Positions 1 through 7,665 of a stretch of DNA of 64,000 bases are shown in pieces. The notes beneath the pieces are model-generated. The model was given only the letters and a program-made list of their open reading frames with translations, was not told the origin of the DNA and searched no databases. Each line of letters starts with the position of its first letter. The stretch's first letter is position 1. Source of the stretch: Caulobacter sp. 73W (GTDB lineage Bacteria; Pseudomonadota; Alphaproteobacteria; Caulobacterales; Caulobacteraceae); assembly GCF_041021955.1 (NCBI RefSeq), contig NZ_CP158375.1, positions 62,001 through 126,000 on the forward strand, written 5' to 3'. The translations under genes were made by a program, and so were the position numbers.

Positions 1-2378
1 GTACTTACGCGATGCTCGGCGGCCTGAGCGACGACAGAGTACGAGACCCCGTTCTCAGGATTGAGGAAGAACACTGGGGCCGTCTGCCCGGTGCCGGCCA
101 GCGACGTGGCCACGCTGGCCGTGACGTCGCGCTCGGTCAGGCCGAACTGGCCGATTCGGCTGCGGTCTACATTGACGTTGAGCTGGGGGTAGCGCGAGGA
201 CTGCTGGATCCGGGCGTCGGCGACGCCGGGGATGGCCGCGATCCGGCGCATGATCTTGCGGGCGTAGGCCTCGTTGGCGACGCTGTTGCGGCCCACGATC
301 TGTATATCGATCGGGGCGGGCGTGCCGAAATTGAGGATCTGGCTGGTGATGTCGGCCGGCAGGAAGGCGAACTGGGTGCCGGGGAAGGCGCGCGGCAGTT
401 CCTCGCGCAGCTGGCGCACATAGTGGGCGGTCGGCTTATGGCCCTTGGCCAGCTGCACCATGATGTCGCCGTCCTGCGGACCGATGGTGCCGGAGTTGTT
501 GTAGATCGCGTTGATCGAGCTGACCGGCAGGCCGATGTTGTCGACGATCGACAGCACCTCGTCCTGCGGCACGATCTGGCGGATCTTGCGGGTGATGCGG
601 TCGAAGTGGGCGGAGGTCTCCTCGATCCGCGAGCCAACCGGCGCGCGCACATGGATGGCCATGGCGCCGGCGTCGACCGCCGGGAAGAAGTTGCGCCCCA
701 GGAACGGCGTCAGCAGCAGCGAAAGCAACACCGCGCCGACGAAGATGAGGGCGAAGGGCCGCGGATTGGCCAAGGTCGTCTCGAGCGTGCGGCCATAGCT
801 GGCGCGAAACGCCTCGAACCGTCGCTCGAACCCGCGCTGGAAGCGCACGAACGGATTGGCCGGCGGCGCGGCCGGATCGTGGACCCCGCCGTGGACGTGC
901 GGCCGCAGCAGGTACATCGACAGGGTCGGCACGAGCGTTCGCGACAGTACGAACGAGGCGACCATGGCGAAGATCACAGCCAGCGCCATCGGCACGAACA
1001 GGAAGCCCGCCACTCCGGGCAGGAAGAACATCGGCACGAAGACGATGCAGATGCAAAGCAGGGAGACGAAGGCCGGCACGACGATCTGCTGGGCGCCGTC
1101 GAGGATGGCCTGGCGGACGGGCTTTCCCTGCTCCAGGTGCCAGTTGATGTTCTCGATGGTCACCGTCGCGTCGTCGACCAGGATGCCGACGGCCAGGCTG
1201 AGGCCGCCCAGCGTCATGATGTTCAGGGTGTTGCCCGTCGCCGCCAGGGCCGCGATGGCGGCCAGGACCGCCAGGGGGATCGACACGGCGATGATGGCGG
1301 TGGAGCGCCATGAGCCCAGGAACAACAGGATCATCAGGGAGGTGAGGGCGGCGGCGATCACCCCTTCGTGCATCACGGCCTCGACGGCGGCTTCGACGAA
1401 CACCGACTGATCGCCGATCGGTACGATCTTGAGCTCATCGGGCAGGGTCTGTTGCAGCTTCGGCAACATGCCCTTCAGCCCGTCGACGATGGCCAGGGTC
1501 GAGGTCGCGCCGTTCTTTAGGATGGTCACCACGACCGATCGGCTGCCGTCGACATGGACGACATTGGTCTGTTGGGCGGCGCCATCGCGCACGAAGGCCA
1601 CGTCGCGCAGATAGATGGTGGCGCCATCGACGACCTTGACCGGCAGGTCGTTCATGTCGGCGATGGAGGCCGGCGCGTTGTTGAGCTTCACCGCGTACTG
1701 ATAGGCGCCGATCTTGGCGAAGCCCGCCGGGTTGATCTGCATCTGGGCGGCGATCGCCAGACTGACGTCCTGGGCCGACAGCCCCTTCGATTGCAGGGCC
1801 TGGGGATCCAGGTCGATCTGCACCTGCCGCTGGCGGCCGCCGGAGGGAAGGGGGATGGCCGCGCCGGGAACGGTGACGAGCACGGGGCGGATCTGGTTCT
1901 GGCCAAGATCGAAGAGCTCGCCTTCCGACATGCCCTTGCCGGCCAAGGCCAGCTGAAGGATCGGGACGGTCGAGGCGTCGTAGTTGATGATCAGCGGCGG
2001 CTGCACGCCCGGAGGCATCTGGCGAAGCACGCTTTGCGAGACCGCCGTGATCTGGGCGGTGGCGGTGCGCACGTCGGCGCCCGGCTGCAGGAAGATCTTG
2101 ACCACGCCGATGCCGGGCATGGCCTGGCTCTCGACGTGCTCGATATTGTTGACCGTGGTGGTCAAGGTCCGCTCGTAGGGCGTGATGATCCGGCCGGCCA
2201 TCTCCTGAGGTGACAGACCCTGATACTGCCAGGCGACGCCCACGACCGGCACGCGGATGGCGGGGAAGATGTCGATAGGCGTGCGAAGCGCGGCCAGGGT
2301 GCCGATGATGGTGATCAGGATGGCCATGACGATGAAGGTCAACGGCCGGCTGAGCGCGATCTTGACGATGCCGATCAC
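1..2378 (-). CDS. RND multidrug efflux permease (HAE1/AcrB type), C-terminus cut by window edge
   Basis: Inner-membrane proton-driven RND pump subunit. The frame read from GTG at 2378 is open to the window edge, about 792 codons of a family usually near 1,030-1,050. It begins with a short cytoplasmic stretch and TM1, followed by the first periplasmic porter domain (PxxxFP-like TPIDIFPAI). Around 1150-1230 lies the TM4 signature GILVDDATVTIENI, whose paired aspartates relay protons. That motif points to the drug-type HAE1 subfamily rather than heavy-metal HME pumps, despite the copper operon next door. A membrane-fusion partner or outer-membrane factor is not visible and would lie outside the window. 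An ATG is absent near the start, so GTG is chosen because it immediately precedes the conserved N-terminus (IGIVKIALSRP). Confidence 0.9.
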   Translation of the reverse strand, partial: MIGIVKIALSRPLTFIVMAILITIIGTLAALRTPIDIFPAIRVPVVGVAWQYQGLSPQEMAGRIITPYERTLTTTVNNIEHVESQAMPGIGVVKIFLQPGADVRTATAQITAVSQSVLRQMPPGVQPPLIINYDASTVPILQLALAGKGMSEGELFDLGQNQIRPVLVTVPGAAIPLPSGGRQRQVQIDLDPQALQSKGLSAQDVSLAIAAQMQINPAGFAKIGAYQYAVKLNNAPASIADMNDLPVKVVDGATIYLRDVAFVRDGAAQQTNVVHVDGSRSVVVTILKNGATSTLAIVDGLKGMLPKLQQTLPDELKIVPIGDQSVFVEAAVEAVMHEGVIAAALTSLMILLFLGSWRSTAIIAVSIPLAVLAAIAALAATGNTLNIMTLGGLSLAVGILVDDATVTIENINWHLEQGKPVRQAILDGAQQIVVPAFVSLLCICIVFVPMFFLPGVAGFLFVPMALAVIFAMVASFVLSRTLVPTLSMYLLRPHVHGGVHDPAAPPANPFVRFQRGFERRFEAFRASYGRTLETTLANPRPFALIFVGAVLLSLLLTPFLGRNFFPAVDAGAMAIHVRAPVGSRIEETSAHFDRITRKIRQIVPQDEVLSIVDNIGLPVSSINAIYNNSGTIGPQDGDIMVQLAKGHKPTAHYVRQLREELPRAFPGTQFAFLPADITSQILNFGTPAPIDIQIVGRNSVANEAYARKIMRRIAAIPGVADARIQQSSRYPQLNVNVDRSRIGQFGLTERDVTASVATSLAGTGQTAPVFFLNPENGVSYSVVAQAAEHRVS

Positions 2379-2910
2379 TGCGAAAGCCTGTCTACGACTG
2401 GGGGCATGCAACTAGGACGTCTGGCGCCGCAAAAGCCTCATCTGACTGGGCCGATGTCACGGCGCCTGGCGGCGGACGCTGCGACCGCGTCCGGAATCGG
2501 GCGCTGGAGTGTTCGTATACTATCCTGAACCCGATCGCAGGCGCGGCGCCAAATCGGCTCGACGCCGGCGGTGCTTTCCTATCTGGCGGCTCAAGGCGCC
2601 CGCCCGCCGGGCGGTGAAGCGGCGGAGAGCCTCGATCTTGGGCGCCGACGGGCTGCGGATCGTGCCCATGGTCTAACGCAACGCCATGGGGCGTCACGAG
2701 CGACTTTGCGGCGGTCTCGATTCCAAGCGGGGCTGCTGTGATGGATGATCGACAGGAGCGCAGACTGGCGCTAACCGATCTCGTCGGCAGATTGCTGCGA
2801 TCGCCTTGTGGTTCCGGCTTGCCCATTTGAGGGTTCGAGGGAATGTCGCGCGTATCTGAGGCGGTCGATCGCTCTTTAGGGGTCGCTGCGGACGCGGCGG
2901 CTTTCAGTGT
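2379..2910. other. 532-bp divergent intergenic region, no gene recognised
   Basis: This gap separates the minus-strand RND gene from the plus-strand copA gene, so it must carry two divergent promoters. A minus-strand frame starting near 2670 gives a short basic peptide (MGTIRSPSAPKIEALRRF and onward) with no family I recognise; it may be decayed coding sequence. I could not identify a convincing CueR or CopY-type operator. Confidence 0.4.
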
Positions 2911-4584
2911 ATGCTTTGGAAATCCAATTCGCTGTCGCGTCGACAGCTGCTGGGCGCCGGCGCAGCCGCCACCCTGCTTCCCGCCTGGGCCAGGGCGTTT
3001 GAAGGACGCTCGACGTCGGCCCTGACGGGCGACGACATCGCCCTGACCATCGGCCATTCCAGCGTGACCCTTGATGGCCGCAAGGGCCATGCGGTGACGA
3101 TCAACGGGACGGTCCCTGGTCCGCTGATCCGGCTGAATGAAGGCCAGAACGTCCGCATCGCGGTGACCAACAAGCTGCACGAGGACACCTCGATCCACTG
3201 GCACGGCCTGCTGGTGCCGTTTCAGATGGACGGGGTGCCGGGCGTCAGCTTCCCGGGCATCAAGCCGGGCGAGACTTTCGTCTACGACTTTCCGGTCATC
3301 CAGGCGGGGACCTACTGGTATCACAGCCACTCCGGCCTGCAGGAGCTGGAGGGGCACTACGGCCCGCTGATCATCGATCCGAAGGGCGCAGAGCCCGCGC
3401 CCTATGACCGCGAGCACGTGATCGTGCTGTCGGACTACAGCTTTATGCACCCGCACAAGTTGATCCAGCGGCTCAAGCAGCAGGCTGGCTACTTCAACAT
3501 GCAAAAACAGACCCTGGCCGGTCTGTTGAAGGGCAAGGACCAGCCGTTGAGCGAGCGGGTCGAATGGTCCGCCATGCGCATGGATCCGACGGACATCCTG
3601 GATGTCACCGGTTCGACCTACACCTATCTGATCAACGGCCATGGCCCTAAAGACAACTGGACGGGCCTGTTTGAGCCTGGTCAGCGGGTGCGCCTGCGGG
3701 TGATCAACGCCGCCTCCATGTCGGTGTTCAACCTGCGAATTCCCGACCTGCCCATGAGCGTGGTCCAGGCCGATGGCCTGCCGGTCCGCCCCGTGGAGGT
3801 GGACGAGCTGCAGATCTCGCCGGCCGAGACCTATGACGTGATCCTCACACCCGGCGACCGCGCCTATACCCTGGTGGCCGAGGCCGCCGACCGGTCGGGC
3901 ATGGCCCGCGCCACCCTGGCGCCGCGGGCCGGCATGACAGCGCCGGTCCCGCCGCTGCGCCGCCGTCCGATCTTGACCATGAAGGACATGGGCATGGATC
4001 ACTCCATGCCGGGCATGGACCATGGCGACATGTCCATGCGCGATCCGATGATGGCGCCGCAGGTGGCGCTGACGCCTGGCGTGCAGATGATCTCGCCGAT
4101 GCCGGCCGATCGGGTGGGCGACCGGGGCGTGGGCCTGGCCGACGTGGAGCACCGGGTGCTCGTCTACACCGACCTTGTCGCCCTGGAGGCCAATCCCGAT
4201 CCAAGGCCGCCATCCCGCGAAGTGGAGATCCATCTGACCGGCAACATGGAACGGTTCATGTGGGGCTTCGATGGCAAGAAGTTCAGCGAACTGGTTGATC
4301 CCATTGCGTTTCGTCTGAACGAGCGAGTGCGGGTGACATTGGTCAACGACACCATGATGTCCCATCCGATCCACCTGCACGGCCACTTCTTCGAGGTGGT
4401 GAATGGGCATGAGGGGCATCATCCGCGCAAGCACACGGTGACGGTGCAGCCTGGCGGCAAGGTCAGCTTTGACCTCACCGCCGACGCCGAGGGCGACTGG
4501 GCCTTCCACTGCCACATGCTGATCCACATGCATGCGGGGATGTTCAATGTGGTCACTGTCCGCAAGGAAGGAGAGGGGGCATGA
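2911..4584 (+). CDS. copA: Copper resistance multicopper oxidase CopA/PcoA
   Basis: Periplasmic multicopper oxidase that oxidises Cu(I) to the less toxic Cu(II). The 557-residue product starts with a twin-arginine signal (SRRQLLGAG, residues 9-17), fitting export of a folded copper enzyme. All copper-site motifs are visible: HWHG at 96-99, HSH at 138-140, HPIHLHGH at 485-492 and HCHMLIHMHAGM at 533-544, which supply the type 1, 2 and 3 copper ligands. A methionine/histidine-rich insert (MDHSMPGMDHGDM, around residues 364-376) is typical of CopA and may bind Cu(I). The stop overlaps the copB start by ATGA, implying translational coupling. The start is the ATG just before the Tat signal. No CopC or CopD gene follows. 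Confidence 0.95.
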   Translation: MLWKSNSLSRRQLLGAGAAATLLPAWARAFEGRSTSALTGDDIALTIGHSSVTLDGRKGHAVTINGTVPGPLIRLNEGQNVRIAVTNKLHEDTSIHWHGLLVPFQMDGVPGVSFPGIKPGETFVYDFPVIQAGTYWYHSHSGLQELEGHYGPLIIDPKGAEPAPYDREHVIVLSDYSFMHPHKLIQRLKQQAGYFNMQKQTLAGLLKGKDQPLSERVEWSAMRMDPTDILDVTGSTYTYLINGHGPKDNWTGLFEPGQRVRLRVINAASMSVFNLRIPDLPMSVVQADGLPVRPVEVDELQISPAETYDVILTPGDRAYTLVAEAADRSGMARATLAPRAGMTAPVPPLRRRPILTMKDMGMDHSMPGMDHGDMSMRDPMMAPQVALTPGVQMISPMPADRVGDRGVGLADVEHRVLVYTDLVALEANPDPRPPSREVEIHLTGNMERFMWGFDGKKFSELVDPIAFRLNERVRVTLVNDTMMSHPIHLHGHFFEVVNGHEGHHPRKHTVTVQPGGKVSFDLTADAEGDWAFHCHMLIHMHAGMFNVVTVRKEGEGA

Positions 4585-5528
4585 GCCATCTTGTCCTGAT
4601 CCTGGCGCTGAGCGCCGCCACCGCGCCCGCTCTGGCCCAGACCGACCCGCATGCCGCTCATCACATGCCGGCCGCCCCAGCCCCGGCCCCAGCCCATGCC
4701 GAGCATGACAACTCTGGGCACGGAGCGCCGCCTTGGGCTGATGCGCCCGATGAGCACGCGGGGCATGAGGGCCATTCCGCGGCGCCCGCGGTCGCCGAGC
4801 CTACGAGCGCCCCCCAAGCGCCCAAGGACTTCGCCGCCGAGCGCTTCTACGATCCCAAGGTCATGGCCGCGGCCCGCGCTCAATTGCAGCGCGAGCACGG
4901 CGACATCCGTTGGTCACAAGTGATGCTGGAGACGGCCGAGCGCCGGCTGGGCGATGGAGACGGGTATGGCTGGGAAGGCCGGGCCTCCTTTGGCGGCGAC
5001 ATCAACCGCCTGGTCCTGAAATCGGAAGGCGAGGGCGACGATCACAGCCTGGAGGCCGCCGAACTGCAGGCGCTCTACGCGCGCACGATCGGTCCGTACT
5101 TCAACCTGCAGGCGGGCCTGCGTCATGACTTCAAGCCAGGTCCATCGCGCACCTACGCCGCGCTCGGCGTCGAGGGGTTGGCCCCTTACTGGTTCGAGGT
5201 CGGCGCCACCGCCTTCCTGTCTGAGAAGGGCGACCTGTCGGCGCGCTTCGAGGCCTCTTACGACCTGCGCGTCACTCAGCGCCTCATATTGGAGCCGCGC
5301 GCCGAGATCGAGCTGCAAGCTCAGGACGTCCCGGAGCTGGGGGAGGGCGCGGGCCTTTCATCCGCCGAGGTGGGGCTGCGTCTGCGCTACGCCATTCGCC
5401 AGGAGTTCGCGCCCTATATCGGCCTGATGCATGAGCGAAAGTTCGGCCAGACCGCCGACTACGCGCGCGTCCACGGCGAAGACCCCAAGGCAACCCGCTT
5501 CGTGGTCGGCCTGCGCGCCTGGTTCTGA
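4581..5528 (+). CDS. copB: Copper resistance outer-membrane protein CopB
   Basis: A 315-residue protein with a Sec signal peptide ending near ALAQ (residue 20), then a His/Met-rich region to about residue 75 (HAAHHMPAA, DEHAGHEGH) likely to bind copper, then a C-terminal domain of alternating beta strands typical of the CopB/PcoB outer-membrane barrel (YGWEGRASFGGDINRLVLKSEGEG is the family core; it ends in aromatic RAWF, as barrel proteins do). The gene overlaps copA by 4 bp (ATGA). Together with copA and the CusF-like gene it makes a compact periplasmic copper-detoxification operon. The exact biochemical role of CopB is not settled in the family. Confidence 0.92.
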   Translation: MSHLVLILALSAATAPALAQTDPHAAHHMPAAPAPAPAHAEHDNSGHGAPPWADAPDEHAGHEGHSAAPAVAEPTSAPQAPKDFAAERFYDPKVMAAARAQLQREHGDIRWSQVMLETAERRLGDGDGYGWEGRASFGGDINRLVLKSEGEGDDHSLEAAELQALYARTIGPYFNLQAGLRHDFKPGPSRTYAALGVEGLAPYWFEVGATAFLSEKGDLSARFEASYDLRVTQRLILEPRAEIELQAQDVPELGEGAGLSSAEVGLRLRYAIRQEFAPYIGLMHERKFGQTADYARVHGEDPKATRFVVGLRAWF

Positions 5529-5563
5529 TCCAACAAGCTTCCAAGCCCCTGGAGATTTAGAAG

Positions 5564-5872
5564 ATGAAATCCGCTTTGATCGCCGCCGCCGTTTTGGCCA
5601 TCGCGTCGCCGGCGCTCGCCCAATCTCACGACCACCATGCCGCTCCCGCGGCCAAGTCCGCGGGCGCCGAGGGCGTGGGCGTGGTCAAGTCGATCGACGT
5701 CAAGGCGGGCAAGGCCGTCATCGCCCATGAGCCGATGCCGGCGCTTAGCTGGCCGGCCATGACCATGGCCTTCAAGGTCACCGACAAGGCCGGCCTGGCC
5801 GCCGTCAAGCCGGGCCAGAAGGTGCGTTTCACCGTGACCGGCCAGACGGTGACGGCGATCAAGGCCTACTGA
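5564..5872 (+). CDS. CusF-like periplasmic copper-binding protein
   Basis: A 102-residue protein with a cleavable Sec signal (about 1-20, ending ALAQ), a short His-rich segment (HDHHA) and one CusF-type OB-fold domain. The diagnostic copper site is readable: His in HEPMP, Trp in SWPAMTM, and the two methionines of that same motif (PAMTMAF), matching the Cu(I) site of one His, two Met and a stacking Trp in CusF. CusF chaperones Cu(I) to an RND pump; here the nearest candidate partners are CopA and CopB, since the RND gene nearby is of the drug type. A Shine-Dalgarno-like GGAGAT lies about 10 bp before the ATG. It ends 6 bp before the convergent PepSY gene. Confidence 0.85.
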   Translation: MKSALIAAAVLAIASPALAQSHDHHAAPAAKSAGAEGVGVVKSIDVKAGKAVIAHEPMPALSWPAMTMAFKVTDKAGLAAVKPGQKVRFTVTGQTVTAIKAY

Positions 5873-5878
5873 CGACCC

Positions 5879-6589
5879 TTAGGTTCGCCACCGCGCCAGC
5901 TTCGTAAAGTCGCTGGCGCGGAAGACCTTGAACAACAGCAAGATCCCCGTCAGCGCGATCCATACGGCGCCGAGCGCCGCGACGATGATAAGGGGATGGT
6001 TGAAGCTGCTGCGCTTGGCGTAGTCCATGTTGTGCAGCATCCAGAAGAAGTCCCAGGCGCGATAGGCGCGGGAACGACGCTCGACGATCTCTCCGCTGCC
6101 TTGGGAAATGTAGAACGTCGTCCTGGGCGCATCATCAAACGCGACCGCCCATAGGGCGCCCCTGGCTTCGCGCGCTTCCAGCGGCGGCGTGGCGTGGTGC
6201 GTGACGTCGGCCACGGCGCCGACGCCGGCATAGGCGCCTTTGGCGATGGCGGTCGCCTTATCGCGATCCACAATGACGTGCTGGCCAGCTTGCGCATCGA
6301 GCAGCACGGCGCCCTTCTGCGTGACGATCTCCACAGTGGGCCGGCCATCGACCAGGAAGCTGCGGAGCGCCAGAACCTGGCTGTCGCCCGCACCGGCGAT
6401 GAGCGCCTGCATGGATGCCGACGAGCCGGCGCCGGGACGCGCGACCGGGTCGCGAGACAGGCCTTCGCCGGCGACGGCGTGGTGGTCCAGCATGGCCATG
6501 GCGGCGCCTGACACTGTCCATACCACCAGTTGAAGGCCCAGGCCCAGGCCGACCCATTTATGCAGACGGCGAAGAAGCAGCAGGTCCAT
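5879..6589 (-). CDS. PepSY domain membrane protein (second of a pair)
   Basis: A 236-residue protein with an N-terminal transmembrane segment (LHKWVGLGLGLQLVVWTVSGAAM, about 9-33), a periplasmic PepSY-like alpha/beta region containing the WAVAFDD and TFYISQGSGEIVERR strands, and a C-terminal transmembrane segment (about 200-220) preceded by the WMLHNMDY motif. This topology is the PiuB-like PepSY-TM family, often encoded next to TonB-dependent receptors and proposed to act in iron or flavin-linked reduction at the inner membrane. The ATG overlaps the stop of the upstream paralogue (TAATG), so the two are co-translated. The pair is divergent from the TBDR that starts at 7666. Confidence 0.8.
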   Translation of the reverse strand: MDLLLLRRLHKWVGLGLGLQLVVWTVSGAAMAMLDHHAVAGEGLSRDPVARPGAGSSASMQALIAGAGDSQVLALRSFLVDGRPTVEIVTQKGAVLLDAQAGQHVIVDRDKATAIAKGAYAGVGAVADVTHHATPPLEAREARGALWAVAFDDAPRTTFYISQGSGEIVERRSRAYRAWDFFWMLHNMDYAKRSSFNHPLIIVAALGAVWIALTGILLLFKVFRASDFTKLARWRT

Positions 6590-7296
6590 TACGTCGTACT
6601 CCGCGCGCGGCGGCGCTTGCGTTTGGGGAAGCTGTAGAGGAGCAACCAGGCGCCGCTCAGGGTGGTGAAGGCGGCGGCGACGGTGACCACCCGCAGCAGC
6701 GGGTTGTTCACGTCCGCGCGCTCCTTATAGTCCATGATGTGCAGCATCCAGGCGATGTCAAAGGCTCGCCAGAGATCATGCCTGCGCGACACCAGCTCGC
6801 CTGTCTGCGGCGACAGATAGAAGGTCGGGTCGCCCAAGCCTTCGAACTCGACGCGCCAGATCGGCATCGCCCGCCCCTTGATCTCCCCGGGAGCCTTGGT
6901 CAGCAGCTCGGCCGTCTCGATGGCGCCGTCGCCGGTGTAGAGACGCTGAGCGATGGGGCGGATTTCGGCTTCGTTCAGTGGAGGCAGCGGCGCGCCGCTG
7001 CGGGCGTCCACAACGCGACGGCCGCTCGCGCCGTCGATCACATAGGCGGGGGCTCCACGAAGACTGATGAGCCGGGCGCCTTGGTCGGATGACGGGTCCA
7101 TCAGCTCGGCCGGAGCGCTGAGCGCACGCAGATCGAAACGAGCCGGCGGCAGGGATCTGACGAGGTGGTCGCCATGGATGATGTCGATGTGGACGACGAC
7201 CATATAGAGGCCGCTGAGGGTCCAGATCGCGAGCTGCACGCCCACCACTAGCGCCAGCCACTTGTGAAGGCTCCGCGCCAACCAAGGCAACCTCAT
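6589..7296 (-). CDS. PepSY domain membrane protein (first of a pair)
   Basis: A 235-residue paralogue of the next gene with the same plan: N-terminal membrane helix (SLHKWLALVVGVQLAIWTLSG), a central PepSY region (WRVEFEGLGDPTFYLSPQTGELVSRR pattern), the conserved WMLHIMDY segment and a C-terminal helix followed by a very basic tail (KRKRRRARS). A frame is open 39 nt further upstream, but the ATG at 7296 has a strong AAAGGGGG ribosome site six bases before it, so that start is preferred. The tandem arrangement suggests a heterodimer. Reductase or transport function is inferred only from family association with TBDRs. Confidence 0.8.
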   Translation of the reverse strand: MRLPWLARSLHKWLALVVGVQLAIWTLSGLYMVVVHIDIIHGDHLVRSLPPARFDLRALSAPAELMDPSSDQGARLISLRGAPAYVIDGASGRRVVDARSGAPLPPLNEAEIRPIAQRLYTGDGAIETAELLTKAPGEIKGRAMPIWRVEFEGLGDPTFYLSPQTGELVSRRHDLWRAFDIAWMLHIMDYKERADVNNPLLRVVTVAAAFTTLSGAWLLLYSFPKRKRRRARSTT

Positions 7297-7479
7297 CAGA
7301 TCCCCCTTTCGGCGCCCATGAGAGCAGGGCGCCACCCCTGTCTATACGTCCCGCCGCCACCGCACCCTCACGAGAAAAAAGTTCGAGGCGCCGCGAGGGA
7401 GGGCTCCACCTGGCGCGTAGTTGATGGCGGACAAGCGCGTCGGGACAGCCCCTCGTCGGCCCTAACGCATGCTCGAATA

Positions 7480-7507
7480 GCGAGAAAGAAATAACCCACA
7501 TTCTCGC
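7480..7507. promoter_or_regulatory. Inverted repeat in the PepSY/TBDR divergent promoter region
   Basis: Perfect 7-bp arms GCGAGAA and TTCTCGC are separated by 14 AT-rich bases in the 369-bp gap between the divergent PepSY pair and the TBDR. The position suits an operator acting on one or both transcripts. The arms loosely recall metal-regulator boxes but do not match a canonical Fur box. No further coding sequence was seen in 7297-7665. Confidence 0.4.
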
Positions 7508-7595
7508 AAAACCAAGCAGGACATGCTGCGAGGTTGATCAAAAGCGCCTCAAACTGGCAAAAAATTGCCATTTGATGAAAGTCATCGACTTGACA

Positions 7596-7605
7596 TGTCT
7601 ATACA
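7596..7605. promoter_or_regulatory. TGTCTATACA palindrome upstream of TBDR
   Basis: The decamer TGTCTATACA fits the TGTnTAnACA symmetry bound by GntR/HutC-type regulators and sits 61 bp before the TBDR start, right behind a TTGACA hexamer at 7590-7595. That hexamer could be the -35 element, in which case the palindrome lies in the spacer. No GntR gene is in the window, so the assignment is only suggestive. Confidence 0.35.
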
Positions 7606-7665
7606 ATCTCGCAGAGCGTTAAGGCGCTCGGTCCCTCAGGGATCTCATCGATAGGGGGTAGTTCG

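Noticed and set aside
12-1313. Long plus-strand open frame (433 residues)
   Set aside because: It is antisense to the RND permease, whose frame carries clear TM4 and porter motifs; the plus frame is a low-complexity Arg/Asp/Gly/His-rich shadow typical of high-GC DNA.
2392-4533. 713-residue minus-strand frame over copA
   Set aside because: Antisense shadow of the multicopper oxidase; rich in His and Arg with no domain.
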